Positions 38,701 through 50,441 of a stretch of 64,000 nt of DNA are shown piece after piece (the stretch's first letter is position 1; every line of letters starts with the position of its first letter). The position numbers and the translations under genes are program-made. Source of the DNA: Sialis fuliginosa (lineage: Eukaryota > Arthropoda > Insecta > Megaloptera > Sialidae); the NCBI GenBank assembly GCA_961205875.1, contig OY540822.1:1924501-1988500 (forward strand). The letters are read 5' to 3'. Below the pieces are notes generated by a model that was not told the origin of the DNA, searched no databases, and saw only the letters and a program-made list of their open reading frames with translations.

Positions 38701-38806
38701 GAAACAACATCACATTTATGATTTTTCTGAATTTTCATATTAATATGACAATTTTTTACAAAACTGTTACATTGAAAAAGTGTCCCACTAATTGTGACAA
38801 GCAGTG
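35798..38806. mobile_element. 3.0-kb palindromic Tc1/mariner-type element in the NACHT gene intron
   Basis: Ends match the 17114-19590 element (CACTGCTTGTCACAATTAGT) with TA on each side. Arms of about 0.9 kb (from 35798 and back from 38806) pair in reverse complement, with more sequence changes than in the 17-kb copy. A 749-bp MITE interrupts the right half. The left end supplies the spurious ATG that lengthens the NACHT frame. Confidence 0.85.
37627..38375. mobile_element. Complete 749-bp long-TIR MITE (AAGGACCCCGCAG family)
   Basis: Terminal inverted repeats of about 180 bp begin AAGGACCCCGCAGTTTTTGA, flanked by TA. The left TIR contains CGCCTAAGTTCCCGAGGTCT, and its complement lies in the right. 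Central sequence matches 5146-5708 closely. Nested in the palindromic element. Confidence 0.85.
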
Positions 38807-39189
38807 TATAAAAAAACTTCTATAAAAAAATATTACTTAAACGAATTTTAAAGAGAAAAGTTCAGTTTTCCACAAATTGTTTAACGAATGTCGTATGTTG
38901 CCTTAACCCATTACAATTTTACAAAGTCTAAATTACAACTTCACTTAGGTGTTAAATACCTTTGTGAAAAAAATGTCAATTTTCAAATTTTAAAAAAGTA
39001 TTGAAAAGAAAAGATTTCAAGTTTTAAAATGTTTTTTAATTTATTTCTGTACATGAATTTTTACCATAATTACACATTTTTGAACATTGCCCATTTTTAA
39101 TATGAATAATCTGATCCCTAATTAATTTGATGAATGTGTTTTTGTTGTAAAAATTACAAAGCCCAAAAAAAACAATAATAAAAGTAGAC

Positions 39190-39506
39190 CAGTGGTTCCC
39201 AAATTATTTTAAGTTGTCAATTAAAAATAATATTATAGATTGTAAGGGACTCAAACAAAGAATATAACAAATAATATTTACCAGTCAGTATAAATAACCA
39301 GTCAGAATAAAATAATTAAATAAATATATCATAGCTAGCTAAAGTAAAAAAAATCAGAACATTGTACAAATTATATTGAAACTAGTACAATTATAGATAA
39401 TTACATAACTAATGATCTATTTGTATTAATTTAAACAGCAAAATTACGCAAAAAAATATTGAAGGCTACAATGATACAATTGGGAACTACATGTTGAGAA
39501 CTGCTG
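39190..39506. mobile_element. hAT-like MITE, CAGTGGTTCCCAAATT termini
   Basis: Left CAGTGGTTCCCAAATT and right, on the opposite strand, CAGCAGTTCTCAAC resemble the common hAT MITE terminus. No clear 8-bp duplication. It lies in the proposed intron of the NACHT gene, upstream of the palindrome in transcript order. Confidence 0.5.
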
Positions 39507-39551
39507 GTCTGAACCCTCAATATATTTTTAATATAACAGTATGCAACTTAC

Positions 39552-39588
39552 CGGAGCCAGATGTACGGGTTTTGCTTTTGTCGGCCAT
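39552..39588 (-). CDS. Candidate first coding exon of the NACHT-ankyrin gene
   Basis: On the minus strand AACAAAATGG (a good start context) opens MADKSKTRTSGS and runs after 37 bases into CCG followed by GTAAGT, a near-consensus donor. One base of the next codon is left, so a phase-1 acceptor is needed. The main exon offers one at 35745: TTGTTACACAG followed by AG, completing a Glu codon and continuing KQTAKDRGIEGNKRG in the NACHT frame. The implied intron is 3,807 bp and is mostly the palindromic transposon. No other gene lies downstream on this strand that the exon could serve. This is a model from splice signals and phase only. Confidence 0.55.
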
Positions 39589-40180
39589 TTTGTTTTTGTC
39601 TTATTCTTCAAATAAAGTTATCACAATAAATCAGTTACTGGATGTCACCTGCAAATATTAAAAAATACTGTATATAAAATATAAATATAATTATTATAGA
39701 ATGTTAAGAGAATGTTATAGAATTATAATCTTTCAGAAATATTGCTTCCTCGCAATATTGAATGTACAAGAAGCTTTGTGACCGTTTTAAAATGAGAAAA
39801 AAAAATGTTCTCTGATTTCAAAATTTTATCTTGATCATTCCGTTTCAGGTCAAGACAAAAAGTTTTCATTCCGTGTCTGTCTGTCCCTTGAATCCTTGTC
39901 ACACGCATAACTCATGAACCACTGAACTTGGTTGGTTGGTTAGGTCTGGCTTGAGAACGGTCCCATTTATCAAAATCGTGTGTAAGGGGTAGGGGTGACA
40001 TCCAAAAATATTTATTTTTTCAAGATATCTCAAGAACGACACATGTTACGTGAAAATTTTATAGAATCTTTTTTGTAGAGCATTAAATTTTCTATAATAT
40101 AGATCACCACAATGTTACTTGTAAAATATTCGCTTACAAAGATTTATCTCAATTTGATTTTAAAAATTATCATTTGTTTT
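39589..40180 (-). other. Presumed upstream region of the NACHT-ankyrin gene
   Basis: Noncoding, AT-rich; directly before the proposed first exon. A TTTGCAGGTGACATCC acceptor-like site (near 39645) could mean a further noncoding 5' exon. No TATA box stands out among the many AT runs. Confidence 0.35.
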
Positions 40181-40341
40181 TAGGGTTCCGAAGAAACCCT
40201 ATTAATCTCACTTTGTCGTCCGTCCGTCCTTTTCACTCAAATAGCTCGTAAACTACATATATAAGCTAGAAACTTGAAATTTTTACTGAACATGTAAAAT
40301 GACAACCTCTAGTAAAATATGTACAAATTTATTGAATAAAT

Positions 40342-40941
40342 TTTAGTGACTGTGTGCAAGGTACATTTTGAATGATAACACTTTTGAAGTTTTTTAGTAA
40401 TTATTTATTTATTGTTGTATAAATGTATATATGTTGTATGATGTATGTTACTTATAATGTATTATGTGTATTCAGCGCGAAGGTACTGTAGTGAGATGTC
40501 TACTGTGTCAGGAGTTGAAAACCAAGTGTGTAGCGAGATGTTTACTATGTCAGAAGATGAGACCGAGTGTTGCGAGATGTTACTATGTCACGAGTTGACA
40601 ACCAAGTGTGTTGTCTCGAAAAATTAAAGATCCTGTTTCAGAGCGGTTAGACAAGGATAGCGATAGATATTTAGAGAGGGGGAAAAATTCAGAACGTACT
40701 CAGAACGTTTTGGAAAAACCCCGGTCGGCATGTTTGAAGCCTTAAGCCTTATTGCTTAAGCATTATCGGGAATTCCAAATCGAACGTGTTTAAAACGAAA
40801 TGAGATTTGAAAGTTTTATAATCCTGTAAGAAATTTGTCGCCAAACTGCAATAAAATTATTTCTTAAAAATAAATGTGTGTATGAAATATTTACATTAAA
40901 ATTTCGGAAATCTAATATGTTAGCGTGGGAACGTCGCTACA
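40342..40941 (-). mobile_element. 600-bp insertion, probable solo LTR, TSD AAAT
   Basis: Interrupts the left foldback arm; the right arm gives the empty site (AATAAATAATTTTTCAG), which defines both ends and a 4-bp duplication AAAT. On the minus strand it begins TGTAGCGACG and ends GTCACTAAA, near-inverted termini typical of an LTR with one changed base. It contains three roughly 40-bp tandem units (GAGATGTCTACTGTGTCAGG type, 40493-40615); the short open frame across them is a by-product. Confidence 0.7.
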
Positions 40942-43177
40942 AAATAATTTTTCAGAGGGGGCAATAAGGAGCTAAAGCTAGGTAAAAAAAATATTTTTTT
41001 TTATACCAAGGTATGTGGCACGTTAAAATGTATAACCAAACAAGCGGAATTTGAACCTTTTTCAATTTTTTTCTAAATCAAAAATGGTGCCTGTAGAGGG
41101 CTTTAAAGCAAATCTAAAAAAAAAAAAAAAAAATTGTATACCAAGATGTGTGGCATGTCAAAATGTACATCTCAATTAGTAGAATTTGACCATATTTTTT
41201 ATTTTTTTCTAACTCTAAAATGGCGCCTGTAGGGGGCGTAAAGCAGTATTTTATTCTGCCCCCCCCTCTAACTCTGTAACTACCAGCTCAAAAAATTTGA
41301 AAAAAATTTGGTAACGAGGCTTTGTTGGGACTACCAACGACAAATACTAAAGTCAACAATATAATTTTAAATTTTGGAATTATAGGGAGGGGCGTCATAG
41401 AATTTTTTATTTTGATATCTAGGCATTTGGTATGTCAAAATATAGATCTCAATTAGTAGAACTTGACATTTTTGTATATTTTAACTTTAACTTAAAAATG
41501 CACCTGTAAGTGATTCCAAACATTTCACGTAGTACGTACTTCGGAACCCTTATGGCGTACACTCGTGTATGTCTTGCCCGAATTATTTAAATTGCTATTT
41601 ACTTTGACATATTAAATGTCATTTTGACGTTTGCATAGCAGACATTTTTTAATTTAGATTGAAATTGTCAAAAGTTTAAAAATATATGAATGTCGTATTA
41701 AATAAAATTGTATAAAATTTAAATGGTTAATCAATGACTGTTCATGAGAATGCTTTATAGGTATTTATTTAAATTGTTCGATAATAATTAATACTATACC
41801 TTTGGTTAATTTAGTACGAAGAAGCACTGTGCAATTATAATTATTATTGAATCCAATTCGTTTAGTATAATTGACTATACATTATTTGTCATTTATTAAA
41901 AACGTATTTACGCAGATTTGCTAGATTTTTAAAATGCTCCAGCGGGACATAATCTACGTAGGAAGGGGTGTGGGGGATGTAAAAGTTCCAAAACAATTAA
42001 CAATTTGTTTTTAAATAGAGCTTAAATTGATTTTTTAAACTGTTACCTTTAGAAATACATAATATATTTAAACTGGAAGGTTTACAAGTCTACATTTAAC
42101 TTTATTCAAGGGTTATTTATTGTGTTAAAGGTCTTACGTCATTATGAAACCGAACCTGAAAATTATTTTTATTTGCTTTGCTTCAAATTGTGCAGTTCTG
42201 AAATTCCCTTAAAATAACCCACCCTGTGTTAAATCTAGAGAATCTACTTCGGGGGAGGGGGGAATTCTCCATGTAATCCCCTGGATGCAACACTATATGA
42301 TACTTCGGTTGACTTGTAGTATGATCCAAGACAGGTGCTAGTACCTTGTAGGATTTATTTATTTATTACATAAGAATAAATAGAAAACAATTTTTTGTAA
42401 AAAAACTTGACATTTTTCTCGACCACGTGTACGAGACAAGACCGAAACGAGATGGCTTTAATTTTCATTAGATGAAATCGAGACTTTAGTTCTAAAAGCT
42501 TTGATTTAGCCATCTCGTCTCATGGGCAGCCTTATTTACAGTTATCATATTCTAAAATAATTCGGGCAAGACATACACGAGTGTATGCCATAAGGGTTCC
42601 GAAGTACGTACTACGTGAAATGTTTGGAACCACTTGCAGGTGCATTTTTAAGTTTAAGTTAAAATATAAAAAAGTGTTATGTTCTACTAATTGAGATCTA
42701 TATTTTGACATACCACATGCCTAGATATTAAAAAAAATATTATGACGCCCCTCCCTATAATTCCAAAATTTAAAATTATATTGTTGACTTTAGTATTTGT
42801 CGTTGGTAGTCTCACCAAAGCCTCGTTACCAAATTTTTTTCAGATTTTTTGAGCCATTAGTTACAGAGATAGAGGGAGGGGGGGACAAAATAAAACACTG
42901 CTTTTAGCCCCCTACAGGCGCCATTTCAGAGTTAGAAAAAAAAATATGGGCATATTCTACTAATTGAGACGTACATTTTGACGTGCCACCCTTGGTATAC
43001 AATTTTTTTTTTTTTTTTTTTTTTTTATTTGCTTTAAAGCCCCCTACAGGCACCATTTTTGATTTAGAAAAAAAATTAAAAAAGGGTCAAATTCCGCTTG
43101 TTTGGTTATACATTTTAACGTGCCACATGCCTTGGTATAAAAAAAATATTTTTTTACCTAGCTTTAGCTCCTTATTG

Positions 43178-43200
43178 CCCCCCCCCCCCCCCCCCCCCCC
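43178..43200 (+). repeat. Homopolymer of 23 C
   Basis: Sits in the right arm of the foldback element where the left arm has only GAGGGGG (near 40956). Length likely unstable. Confidence 0.9.
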
Positions 43201-43462
43201 TGAAAAATTATTTATTCAATAAATTTGTACATATTTTACTAGAGGGTGTCATTTTACATGTTCAGTAAAAATTTTAAGTTTCTAGCTTATATTGTTTACG
43301 AGCTATTTAGCTTTGAGTGAAAAGGACGGACGGACGGACGGACATACGGTCGGACGACAAAGCGATATTAATAGGGTTTCTTCGAAATCCTAAAAAAACA
43401 ACTTTTGTTTGTGTTGTGTAGGCAAACAAATATACATTCACGTTATCAGAGGTTGCACTAGT

Positions 43463-44465
43463 ACGGACGTTAAGAACGATATTTCGACTAATCTCTGCAG
43501 TTTTTGATAGAAACATGAAATTTAGTATAAGGTAAAGGCACCAGTTATGGCCGCTATAAGAGTAAGGTTTACTGTTTTTGTGATTGACGGGTTTCTTTTT
43601 TGTAATTATCATGAACTCATATTACTAATAAAACAACTAACTCTTTATTTAATCAATTTAATTACCAAACTCCGTCAATATAGTTTGTTTTTTAAGTTAT
43701 AGCCTTTTATTTTGTTTATGTTTTTTCTCCAGTAATGCATAAAGTAAAACCACTAATGAGCACGCAGTGATGGGCACTTGCTAATGATTACAAAATGGTA
43801 AGTACTACGACACAAAAGATATAAAAGAAAGAATCGTCAAATTTGAAACAATGTAAAGCAATTGCTATGATAATATAATAATTAATAAATAAATTATACT
43901 AATAATAAGTTTAAATGTCCACCATTTTGACACCTATTAGCCGATTATCATCAAATCAGGCTGTAAAACAATTAAATGTATATAAATTAATAATCAGAAA
44001 TGATAGTAATCAAATATCAACACATATTTAATTTAAAAATTGTCATTACTGGGGTCCTTGCCAAGACTGGTGCCACTACATTGTACATTAAACCTTCATC
44101 TACAAAACTAGAAATGGGGACATTTCAAAAACCCGTGTGGTCCCCCTTTTAAGGGCAAAAATATCTCATCGGTGACTCTAATCGTAAAATTTATAATAAC
44201 AACTTTTGTTTAGAATCTAATAAACATTATTTTTGATACCTTCTATTTTTGTCGCCCGAATAACCATTTGCGAGATAAATAAGAAAAACTAAACCCGATG
44301 AGATATTTTTGCCCCTAAAAGGGGGACCACATGGATTTTTAAAATGTAAAATTTTAATTTTTGTAGAGGAAAATTTAATGTACAACTATACCAATTTTCA
44401 TGTTTCTATCAAAAAGTGCAGAAGAAAGGTCCTTTACGTCCGGACTATACACACAATAGTCGATA
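43463..44465. mobile_element. Palindromic MITE interrupted by a TA-flanked element
   Basis: Left arm about 43463-43529 and 44084-44200, right arm about 44270-44465; shared TTTTTGATAGAAACATGAAA on one strand and GTCCGGACGT near the ends, and GATGAGATATTTTTGCCCC against its complement near the centre. Noncoding. Confidence 0.6.
43530..44082. mobile_element. TA-flanked element, AGGTAAAGGCACCAGT left end
   Basis: Related to 14776-15331. The opposite arm of the host palindrome shows the empty site (GTATAGTTGTACATTAAA). The right end has decayed (GGTGCCACTACA), so the boundary is approximate. Confidence 0.65.
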
Positions 44466-45215
44466 ATGTCAGAAGTCTGAAGATTATAGATAAATTACTA
44501 ATACATACATTATCGACAGCCCTTCAGGGGGTTTAATACAAAAGGTGCTAAGTAGATATGTGTTTTATATAATTAATTAATAAGTTACTATTTTTACTTC
44601 CATGTTATGAAAGAAATGGAAGTATTGTAATACCATCGAAAAATCGTGTCCGAGAAAATGACAAATTCTGATTGTACTAACTTCAAAACGTAAAGAAAAG
44701 ATAATTTCCGCATGGCGGCTGTGCGTGTGTCTGTGTGTCAGGATGTAGATTTTTTTTTCGTTCACGATAACTACCGTAAAAATGCACCGATCTGAATTAT
44801 TTTTGGGGAAAATGTTTGCCTCAGTGAGTACTCCAGACCTATTGATTTTGATGCTAATCGGATTAGGGGTTTTGGAAATATTCGAAATTTTGTAACTTTT
44901 TTCGTCTAAAAAGTGAATATTGCGAGTATTATCTCACTAATTTTGATAAGATTTGGTACATATGCAGTTCAATTGAATCTAAGGGACATTTATTATTTGT
45001 ACGTGCCTAAAAAGCCATTAAAGGGGTGAAAAACACACTTAAAATTTGAATTTTAAATACTAATATGCCATTAATTCATGTTGCCTTGGAAACAAATGCA
45101 ATTAAAATCAAATTGTCAAATTAGTTTTTCTACGAATGTGAATTATGTTTTTTGACATTAGAAAACTAATATTTGTATACAAATAGCAAAAAGAGCTGTA
45201 ATCGTTGTAAGTATA
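44466..45215. other. Noncoding interval with transposon-like fragments
   Basis: Includes ACTTCCATGTTATGAAAGAA near 44600, echoed in reverse after the next palindrome (near 47876-47895), which may be ends of a larger decayed element. No gene. Confidence 0.4.
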
Positions 45216-47802
45216 TATGAGCGCGTCCAGCATAAGCCGGCCACCACGCGCAATTACGGCATTTTTGGCCCAAAGTGTCGTATCTTTAGCTCGCTCACAA
45301 ACGCTTACTAGATGCCAAAAAAAAATCCAAGGGCATAGATCGATAGATTTTTTCCTCCTCTTTCTAGTGGTGTAACTTAAAAAATTCCCAAAAAAATTTT
45401 TCAAGGTCAAAACTCAACTTGAATGTTTAAGTCAATTTATCTCAAATATATGTCTTCCGATTTCAAAATAAACTTCACCAATCGAAAGAGGAGGCAAAAA
45501 TCTATCGAAAACCGTGTTTTCCAGGATGGAGAAATGATTAGAAGTATGAAAAATATCGAGAGGAAAGAGCGCGGGTCAGCGCGCGCGGAGCTATTTTCCG
45601 TGTCTCCACCTTTGCAACTTGCTCACAATCGCTAAATAAATGCTGGAAAAATAATCTAAAGACATAAATCGATAGATTTTTTCCTCCTCTTTCTGTTGGC
45701 GTAACCCAAAATATTCCCAAAAAAATTTTTTTAGTCAAAACATGACTTGAATGTTCAAGTCGATTTTTCTTCAAATATAATTATAGATATAAGTATTGGT
45801 TCATATTTTTAATTTTTTAGCTTTCTTATAGTTATCAGAATCAAATTGAATTTCAGAACTCTTATTTTTTTACTATTTTTAGTCGGTGGATCGAGATAGA
45901 ATTTTTCAGAAGCGGAAAATTCTCTTAATTCTAACTGTTTCGTGTCATGTTATATATATACCGGGTGTTCCAGACCACCCGTCCACTATGTTTGATAAAA
46001 AATTTACTATATATATCGACCTTAAAGAATTTCAGGAAAATGTTTTCAACCCCCTAAAACTCCTCCTTGGGGGGTAGTTGGAGGGGTACATGTCCGTTTC
46101 TCAGCAAAATCAAATAGAACGGTGTATCCAAAAGTAGATAATTTTGAAGATCATAAAAAAGTAAGAAACTTTTGTAAAAAAAAATTTTTCATACATTCAA
46201 TTGTTTAGAAAATATGGCGACTTGATCCTAAATTTTAGGGTTTTACTAAAATTGCTCTAGTTTCGTTAAATAGTAATGAAATATTATTTTTAACTTTTCT
46301 TTAAAAAGTAGAAATAATGAACTATCTAATGATGTCTGATTATTTTAGTTTTGGATAATTTAAAGTATCATACGCAACATATCAAAAATGCAAAAGTTCA
46401 ATTGGGGATAATTAAAAAATTTTAAATGGAATGATATATCAATTAGTACTTTATCTTAAAAAATATATTTAAATTAACAACTTTTGTAAAGAAAATTTTA
46501 AATTTTATTTAAAAAAAAAAAAAAATTAGTTTAAAAATTTTTAAATAAAATTTAAAATTTTCTTAACAAAAGTTGTTAATTTAAATATATTTTTTAAGAT
46601 AAAGTACTAATTGATATATCATTTGATTTAAAAATTTTGAATTATCCCCAATTGAAGTTTTGAATTTTTGATATGTCGTGTATGACACTTTAAAATATCC
46701 AAATCTCGAATAATCATACATCATTAAAAAGTTCATTATTTCTGCTTTCAAAACAAATTTAAAAAATAAAATTTCATTAATATTTAACGAAACTAGAGCA
46801 CTTTTAGTAAAACCATAAAATTTAGGATCAAGTCGCCATATTTTCTAAACAATTGAATGTATGAAAAAAATATTTTTACAAAAGTTTCTTACTTTTTTAT
46901 GATCTTCAAAATTATCTACTTTTGGATATACCGTTCCATTTGATTTTGCTGAGAAACGGGCATGTACCCCCAAAACTACCCCCCAAGGGGGAGTTTTATG
47001 GGGTTGAGAATATTTTCCTGAAATTCTTTAGGGTCGATATATATAGTAAATTTTTTATCATAAAACTCTATCTTCAATAGTTTAGGCGTAAAACATAGTG
47101 GACGGGTGGTCTGGAACACCCGGTATATATATTATATTTTATAAAAAAAATTTTGTATTGTCACTTGTGGAATGCATTAATTATACATAAGCCATCTAGT
47201 GGTGCATAGAATAAGTATTATTATTTAAGAACTCGTGCGGGTGGTCTCAGCGCACAGACCCACGATTTAAGTCAAGTTTTGACAAAAAAAACATTTTTGG
47301 GAATTTTTTGGGTTACACCATGAGAAAGAGGAGGAAAAAATCTATCGATTTATGTCTTTAGATTATTTTTCCAGCATTTATTTAGAGATTGTGAGCAAGT
47401 TGCAAAGGTGGAGACACGGAAAATAGCTCCGCGCGCGCTGACCCGCGCTCTTTCCTCTCGATATTTTTCATACTTCTAATCATTTCTCCATCCTGGAAAA
47501 CACGGTTTTCGATAGATTTTTGCCTCCTCTTTCGATTGGTGAAGTTTATTTTGAAATCGGAAGACATATATTTGAGATAAATTGACTTAAACATTCAAGT
47601 CGAGTTTTGACCTTGAAAATAATTTTTGGGAATTTTTTAAGTTACACCACTAGAAAGAAGAGAAAAAAATCTATCAATCTATGTCCTTTGATTTTTTTTC
47701 TGGCATCTGGTAAGCGTTTGTCAGCGAGCTAAAGATACGACACTTTGAGCCGAAAATGCCGTAATTGCGCGGGGTGGCCGGCTTATGCTGAACGAGCTCA
47801 TA
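45216..47802. mobile_element. 2.6-kb near-perfect palindrome, TATGAGCKCGTYCAGCATAA termini
   Basis: Arms 45216-45790 and 47232-47802. The two arms encode an almost identical 70-codon frame (45423-45635 plus; 47382-47594 minus; they differ only at the last residue), showing near-perfect pairing. The arms are unusually GC-rich in places (GCGCGGGTCAGCGCGCGCGG). A second palindromic element occupies the middle. No protein family recognised in the 70-codon frame; I regard it as chance. Confidence 0.8.
45961..47123. mobile_element. 1.16-kb palindromic Tc1/mariner-type MITE, nested in the palindrome centre
   Basis: Ends CCGGGTGTTCCAGACCACCC and its complement, TA outside. Arms of about 560 bp meet at an A/T-rich centre near 46510-46530. 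Shared blocks include GTAGATAATTTTGAAGATCA and its complement. Noncoding. Confidence 0.85.
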
Positions 47803-48477
47803 TGTTTTTTTAATGTATTACGATATGTATATTCATAGTAGTAGGTTATATAAATAAAATATTTAAAAAGATAGAAAGAACATGGAAGTCATGTATGGTT
47901 CTCCATACCGACATTTTACTTTCTTATACCATGTATATGAAATATACATTAGTATAAGTAAGTATAGTGAAGCCGATTTTTTTCGAACTCCGGATTTTGA
48001 CGGAATTATCTATTTTGACCTTCCCTGAATCCATTCTGACTATTTTCGCCATGATGTCTGTGTGTCCGTCTGTCTGTCTGTCTGTCTGTAAGCGCTGTAA
48101 CTCAAATACGACAAATCGTAAAAGGGTGATATTTTATATTTAAGATTAATTTTTGGCTGGGAAGAAAACGTCCTATTTTTGAAAACGATCTTTCAACCGG
48201 ATACGGATGTTTACCTACGTCGATTTTTTAATTTTTCGAATTACACTGAAACAGTGCGAAATAGAGAAAAATGGTCAAGTTAAAAAATGTAGGTAATATC
48301 TATATCTATAATATATGTTCTATTCATTTTTTTGTAAAAACGAATTTTTGAAAAAAAAATTTATTATAATTCAAATGGTTCATAACAGAGAAAAAAATGT
48401 ATGGGGGATAAATTATAGATAATAAACAAAAGAATCACGTATACAATTTATATATGTAAATGTTCTAAGGTGTAGTT
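47803..48477. other. Noncoding, with a copy of the CTGAATCCATTCTGACT dispersed repeat
   Basis: 47970-48190 aligns with 29985-30200: ACTCAAATACGACAAATCGT is shared, and both have a GTCTGTCTGTCTGTCTG-type run. Neither has a clear end, so the family is not assigned. Confidence 0.55.
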
Positions 48478-48693
48478 CATAGGTTCCCAAACTTATTTGA
48501 CTCACTACCCCCTTTTCAGCTATAAAAAATCATAAGGCTCCCCTGATAATTAACATTTTTAGCAGTGAACATTTACACATCTAGTGTTATATAATAATCC
48601 AGGGCTTCCCAACTATATCCAGAGCCACCAGGGCTCTTTTTGATCCACCCAATACCGCCAAGGGAACCGAGGACCGCAGTTTGAAAACCAGTG
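48478..48693. mobile_element. 216-bp hAT MITE with 8-bp TSD GTGTAGTT
   Basis: Termini CATAGGTTCCCAAACT and, opposite, CACTGGTTTTCAAACT; GTGTAGTT repeats exactly outside both (48470-48477, 48694-48701). Confidence 0.75.
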
Positions 48694-48893
48694 GTGTAGT
48701 TATTAAATATTTAATTGTATAATTAATAATTAATTATAAATAAGTTTGTGTTGAAGCTAGCGTTGCTACAAAAAGGCACTTTGGATTTTGTATTATTCTA
48801 ATATATATATTTGAATTTTCAATTTGATTTCAATTTAACAAGATATTTAAGAAAACTATAAACTTTTTTTAGTTTATTGTTTATTGGCTGTTA

Positions 48894-49080
48894 CCCGCGA
48901 CTTCGTCTGCGTGGAATTTGTATTTATTCATCTAATCGATTTTGGGATACAAAGTAGCCTATGTTTTTCCACAGAATGCAAGCTCCATGCCAAATTTCAT
49001 CAAGATCGGTTCAGCGGTGTAGTCATGAAAAGGTAACAAACATACATACAGACAGACACATTTATAATATTAGTATGGAT
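48894..49080 (-). mobile_element. Helitron- or SINE-like short repeat
   Basis: On the minus strand it starts ATCCATACTAATATTATAAA and ends GAAGTCGCGGGTAACAGCC, the two edges of an abundant insect repeat. The inner GAACCGATCTTGATGAAATT block is also typical. Insertion next to AT without duplication would fit a Helitron; the terminal hairpin was not verified. Confidence 0.5.
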
Positions 49081-49705
49081 TGACATTACAGAGGATATTT
49101 GAGTGTGTAGTAGTAGCTTGTTTCTGTAGTTACAAAAATGAAAACTGCAGTTGTGAAAGCTAATTTGTGTAGTTAAAAAATTGCAAGTAGAAAAAAATAT
49201 ATAGAAAAGTGTAATGTCCGGTATTATAAACGAGCTAGCAAAATAAACTAGCTAGCAAGCACTTTCAAATGGGGTTTCTAACCTATCTGACAGTTCTCTT
49301 GTAGTTTCATGAAGTGTTTGACAATTTTCGCGCAGATGTGGTATGTAAACATTAACGGTATTAAAACAGTGGTGATATTATGAAAATTATTTTGTACGAT
49401 CAGAGTCGCCAACTGTGTTATAATAAGTTAAAGTATCACTGCTCTAAATTCCATAGCTAATCCATAGATACTAACACAGAATTAATACCCCATTTGAAAG
49501 TGCTTACTAGCTTCTTTATAATACCAGACATAAGTTTAGAGCAAAAATGGGTCTCTATAATTTGTAAGAGGGAAATATATAAAATGTAAAGCAAAAGAAA
49601 AAGGTATTTGCAGTTGAAAATTTTTCTTAAAATTGACAATAATTGACATAATTGCAAAATTAAAAGCAGTACGTTTTCAGAAGAAAATCAAAGACTTCTA
49701 ATATA
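49081..49705. other. AT-rich interval, nothing recognised
   Basis: A repeated phrase with GCACTTTCAAATGGGGTTTC (49258) and CCCCATTTGAAAGTGCTTAC (49488) is inverted, so 49200-49530 may be a small palindrome. No gene. Confidence 0.4.
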
Positions 49706-50441
49706 CACTCATCCAAACAATTAAAGGAACAAGAAATTAAACTTTTTTTTGGGTGTTTTCTGAAGTGCTGTATCTTTGTGAAAAATGGTCGTATCGAAAT
49801 AAAACAAAAAGCATTTTAAAGCTTCAAGTTTCTAGTTTTGAGATTTTTTAGCATAATTTTTTTTGAGTTACAGTTATCGCGCAAACAAAAGAAATAGTGG
49901 GATACAAAAATTTTCCAATTTTTCAAAAAAAATTTTAAGAGTCCGCGGGCTCGGGAAATTTTTTTTCAGTTAAACCAATGCATTGGTCAGTTAACTTGTT
50001 TATTCAGCTGTAATTTGTGTTTTTTTTTGGTCTCTCTCAATTTTTTTTCGCCGAGATATCTGACTTTAAATGAAAAATGATTCTTTTGTCTTCGATCATC
50101 AATATATCAGCAACTAATGATTAAACAGTAAATTTAAGGGCAGTTTTAAAAACTTGAATAAATTTCCTACAAGACCCTTGCATGACTTTATTAGAAAAAA
50201 ATTTTTTTTTGCCCTCACCATTAGTGTGAAAAAGTACAAAAAATGACATTTTATGTTCTTTTATTAAATCTATTGCTACTTTACAAATATTGATTGGAAG
50301 ACTAATGTTCGCAGGTATTTTTACAGCTTAATGTACCCCCAACAGTCCTGTAAATTTTGAAATTGATCCATCGAACCGTTTTTCCGGACCGAACCAAAAA
50401 ATATGTTTAAATTCTTGTTCTTTTAATTGTTTGGATGAGTG
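49706..50441. mobile_element. 736-bp Tc1/mariner-type non-autonomous element
   Basis: Termini CACTCATCCAAACAATTAAA (about 30 bp near-perfectly inverted) with TA at both sides. The inside is not palindromic and has no transposase frame. Confidence 0.85.

Larger units (their letters stand above)
40181..43391. mobile_element. Foldback element, TAGGGTTCCGAAGAAACCCT termini
   Basis: Left arm 40181-41592 (minus a 600-bp LTR insertion) pairs with right arm 42555-43391. Both ends carry GTCCGTCC runs; arms share TTGCCCGAATTATT next to the loop, and GCGCC(A)TTTT blocks. The loop (41593-42554) is noncoding and AT-rich and includes a lone GGTGCTAGTACCTTG end of the AGGTACTGGCACC family (near 42337). Target duplication not found. 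Partial copies occur at 52300-53437. Confidence 0.75.

Noticed and set aside
40445..40627. 60-codon repetitive Cys/Glu-rich protein
   Set aside because: It is a reading of three tandem 40-bp units in a solo LTR.
45423..45635. A conserved 70-codon gene present twice (also at 47382-47594)
   Set aside because: Both copies are the two arms of one palindrome; similarity comes from the inverted repeat, and the frame has no recognisable domain.
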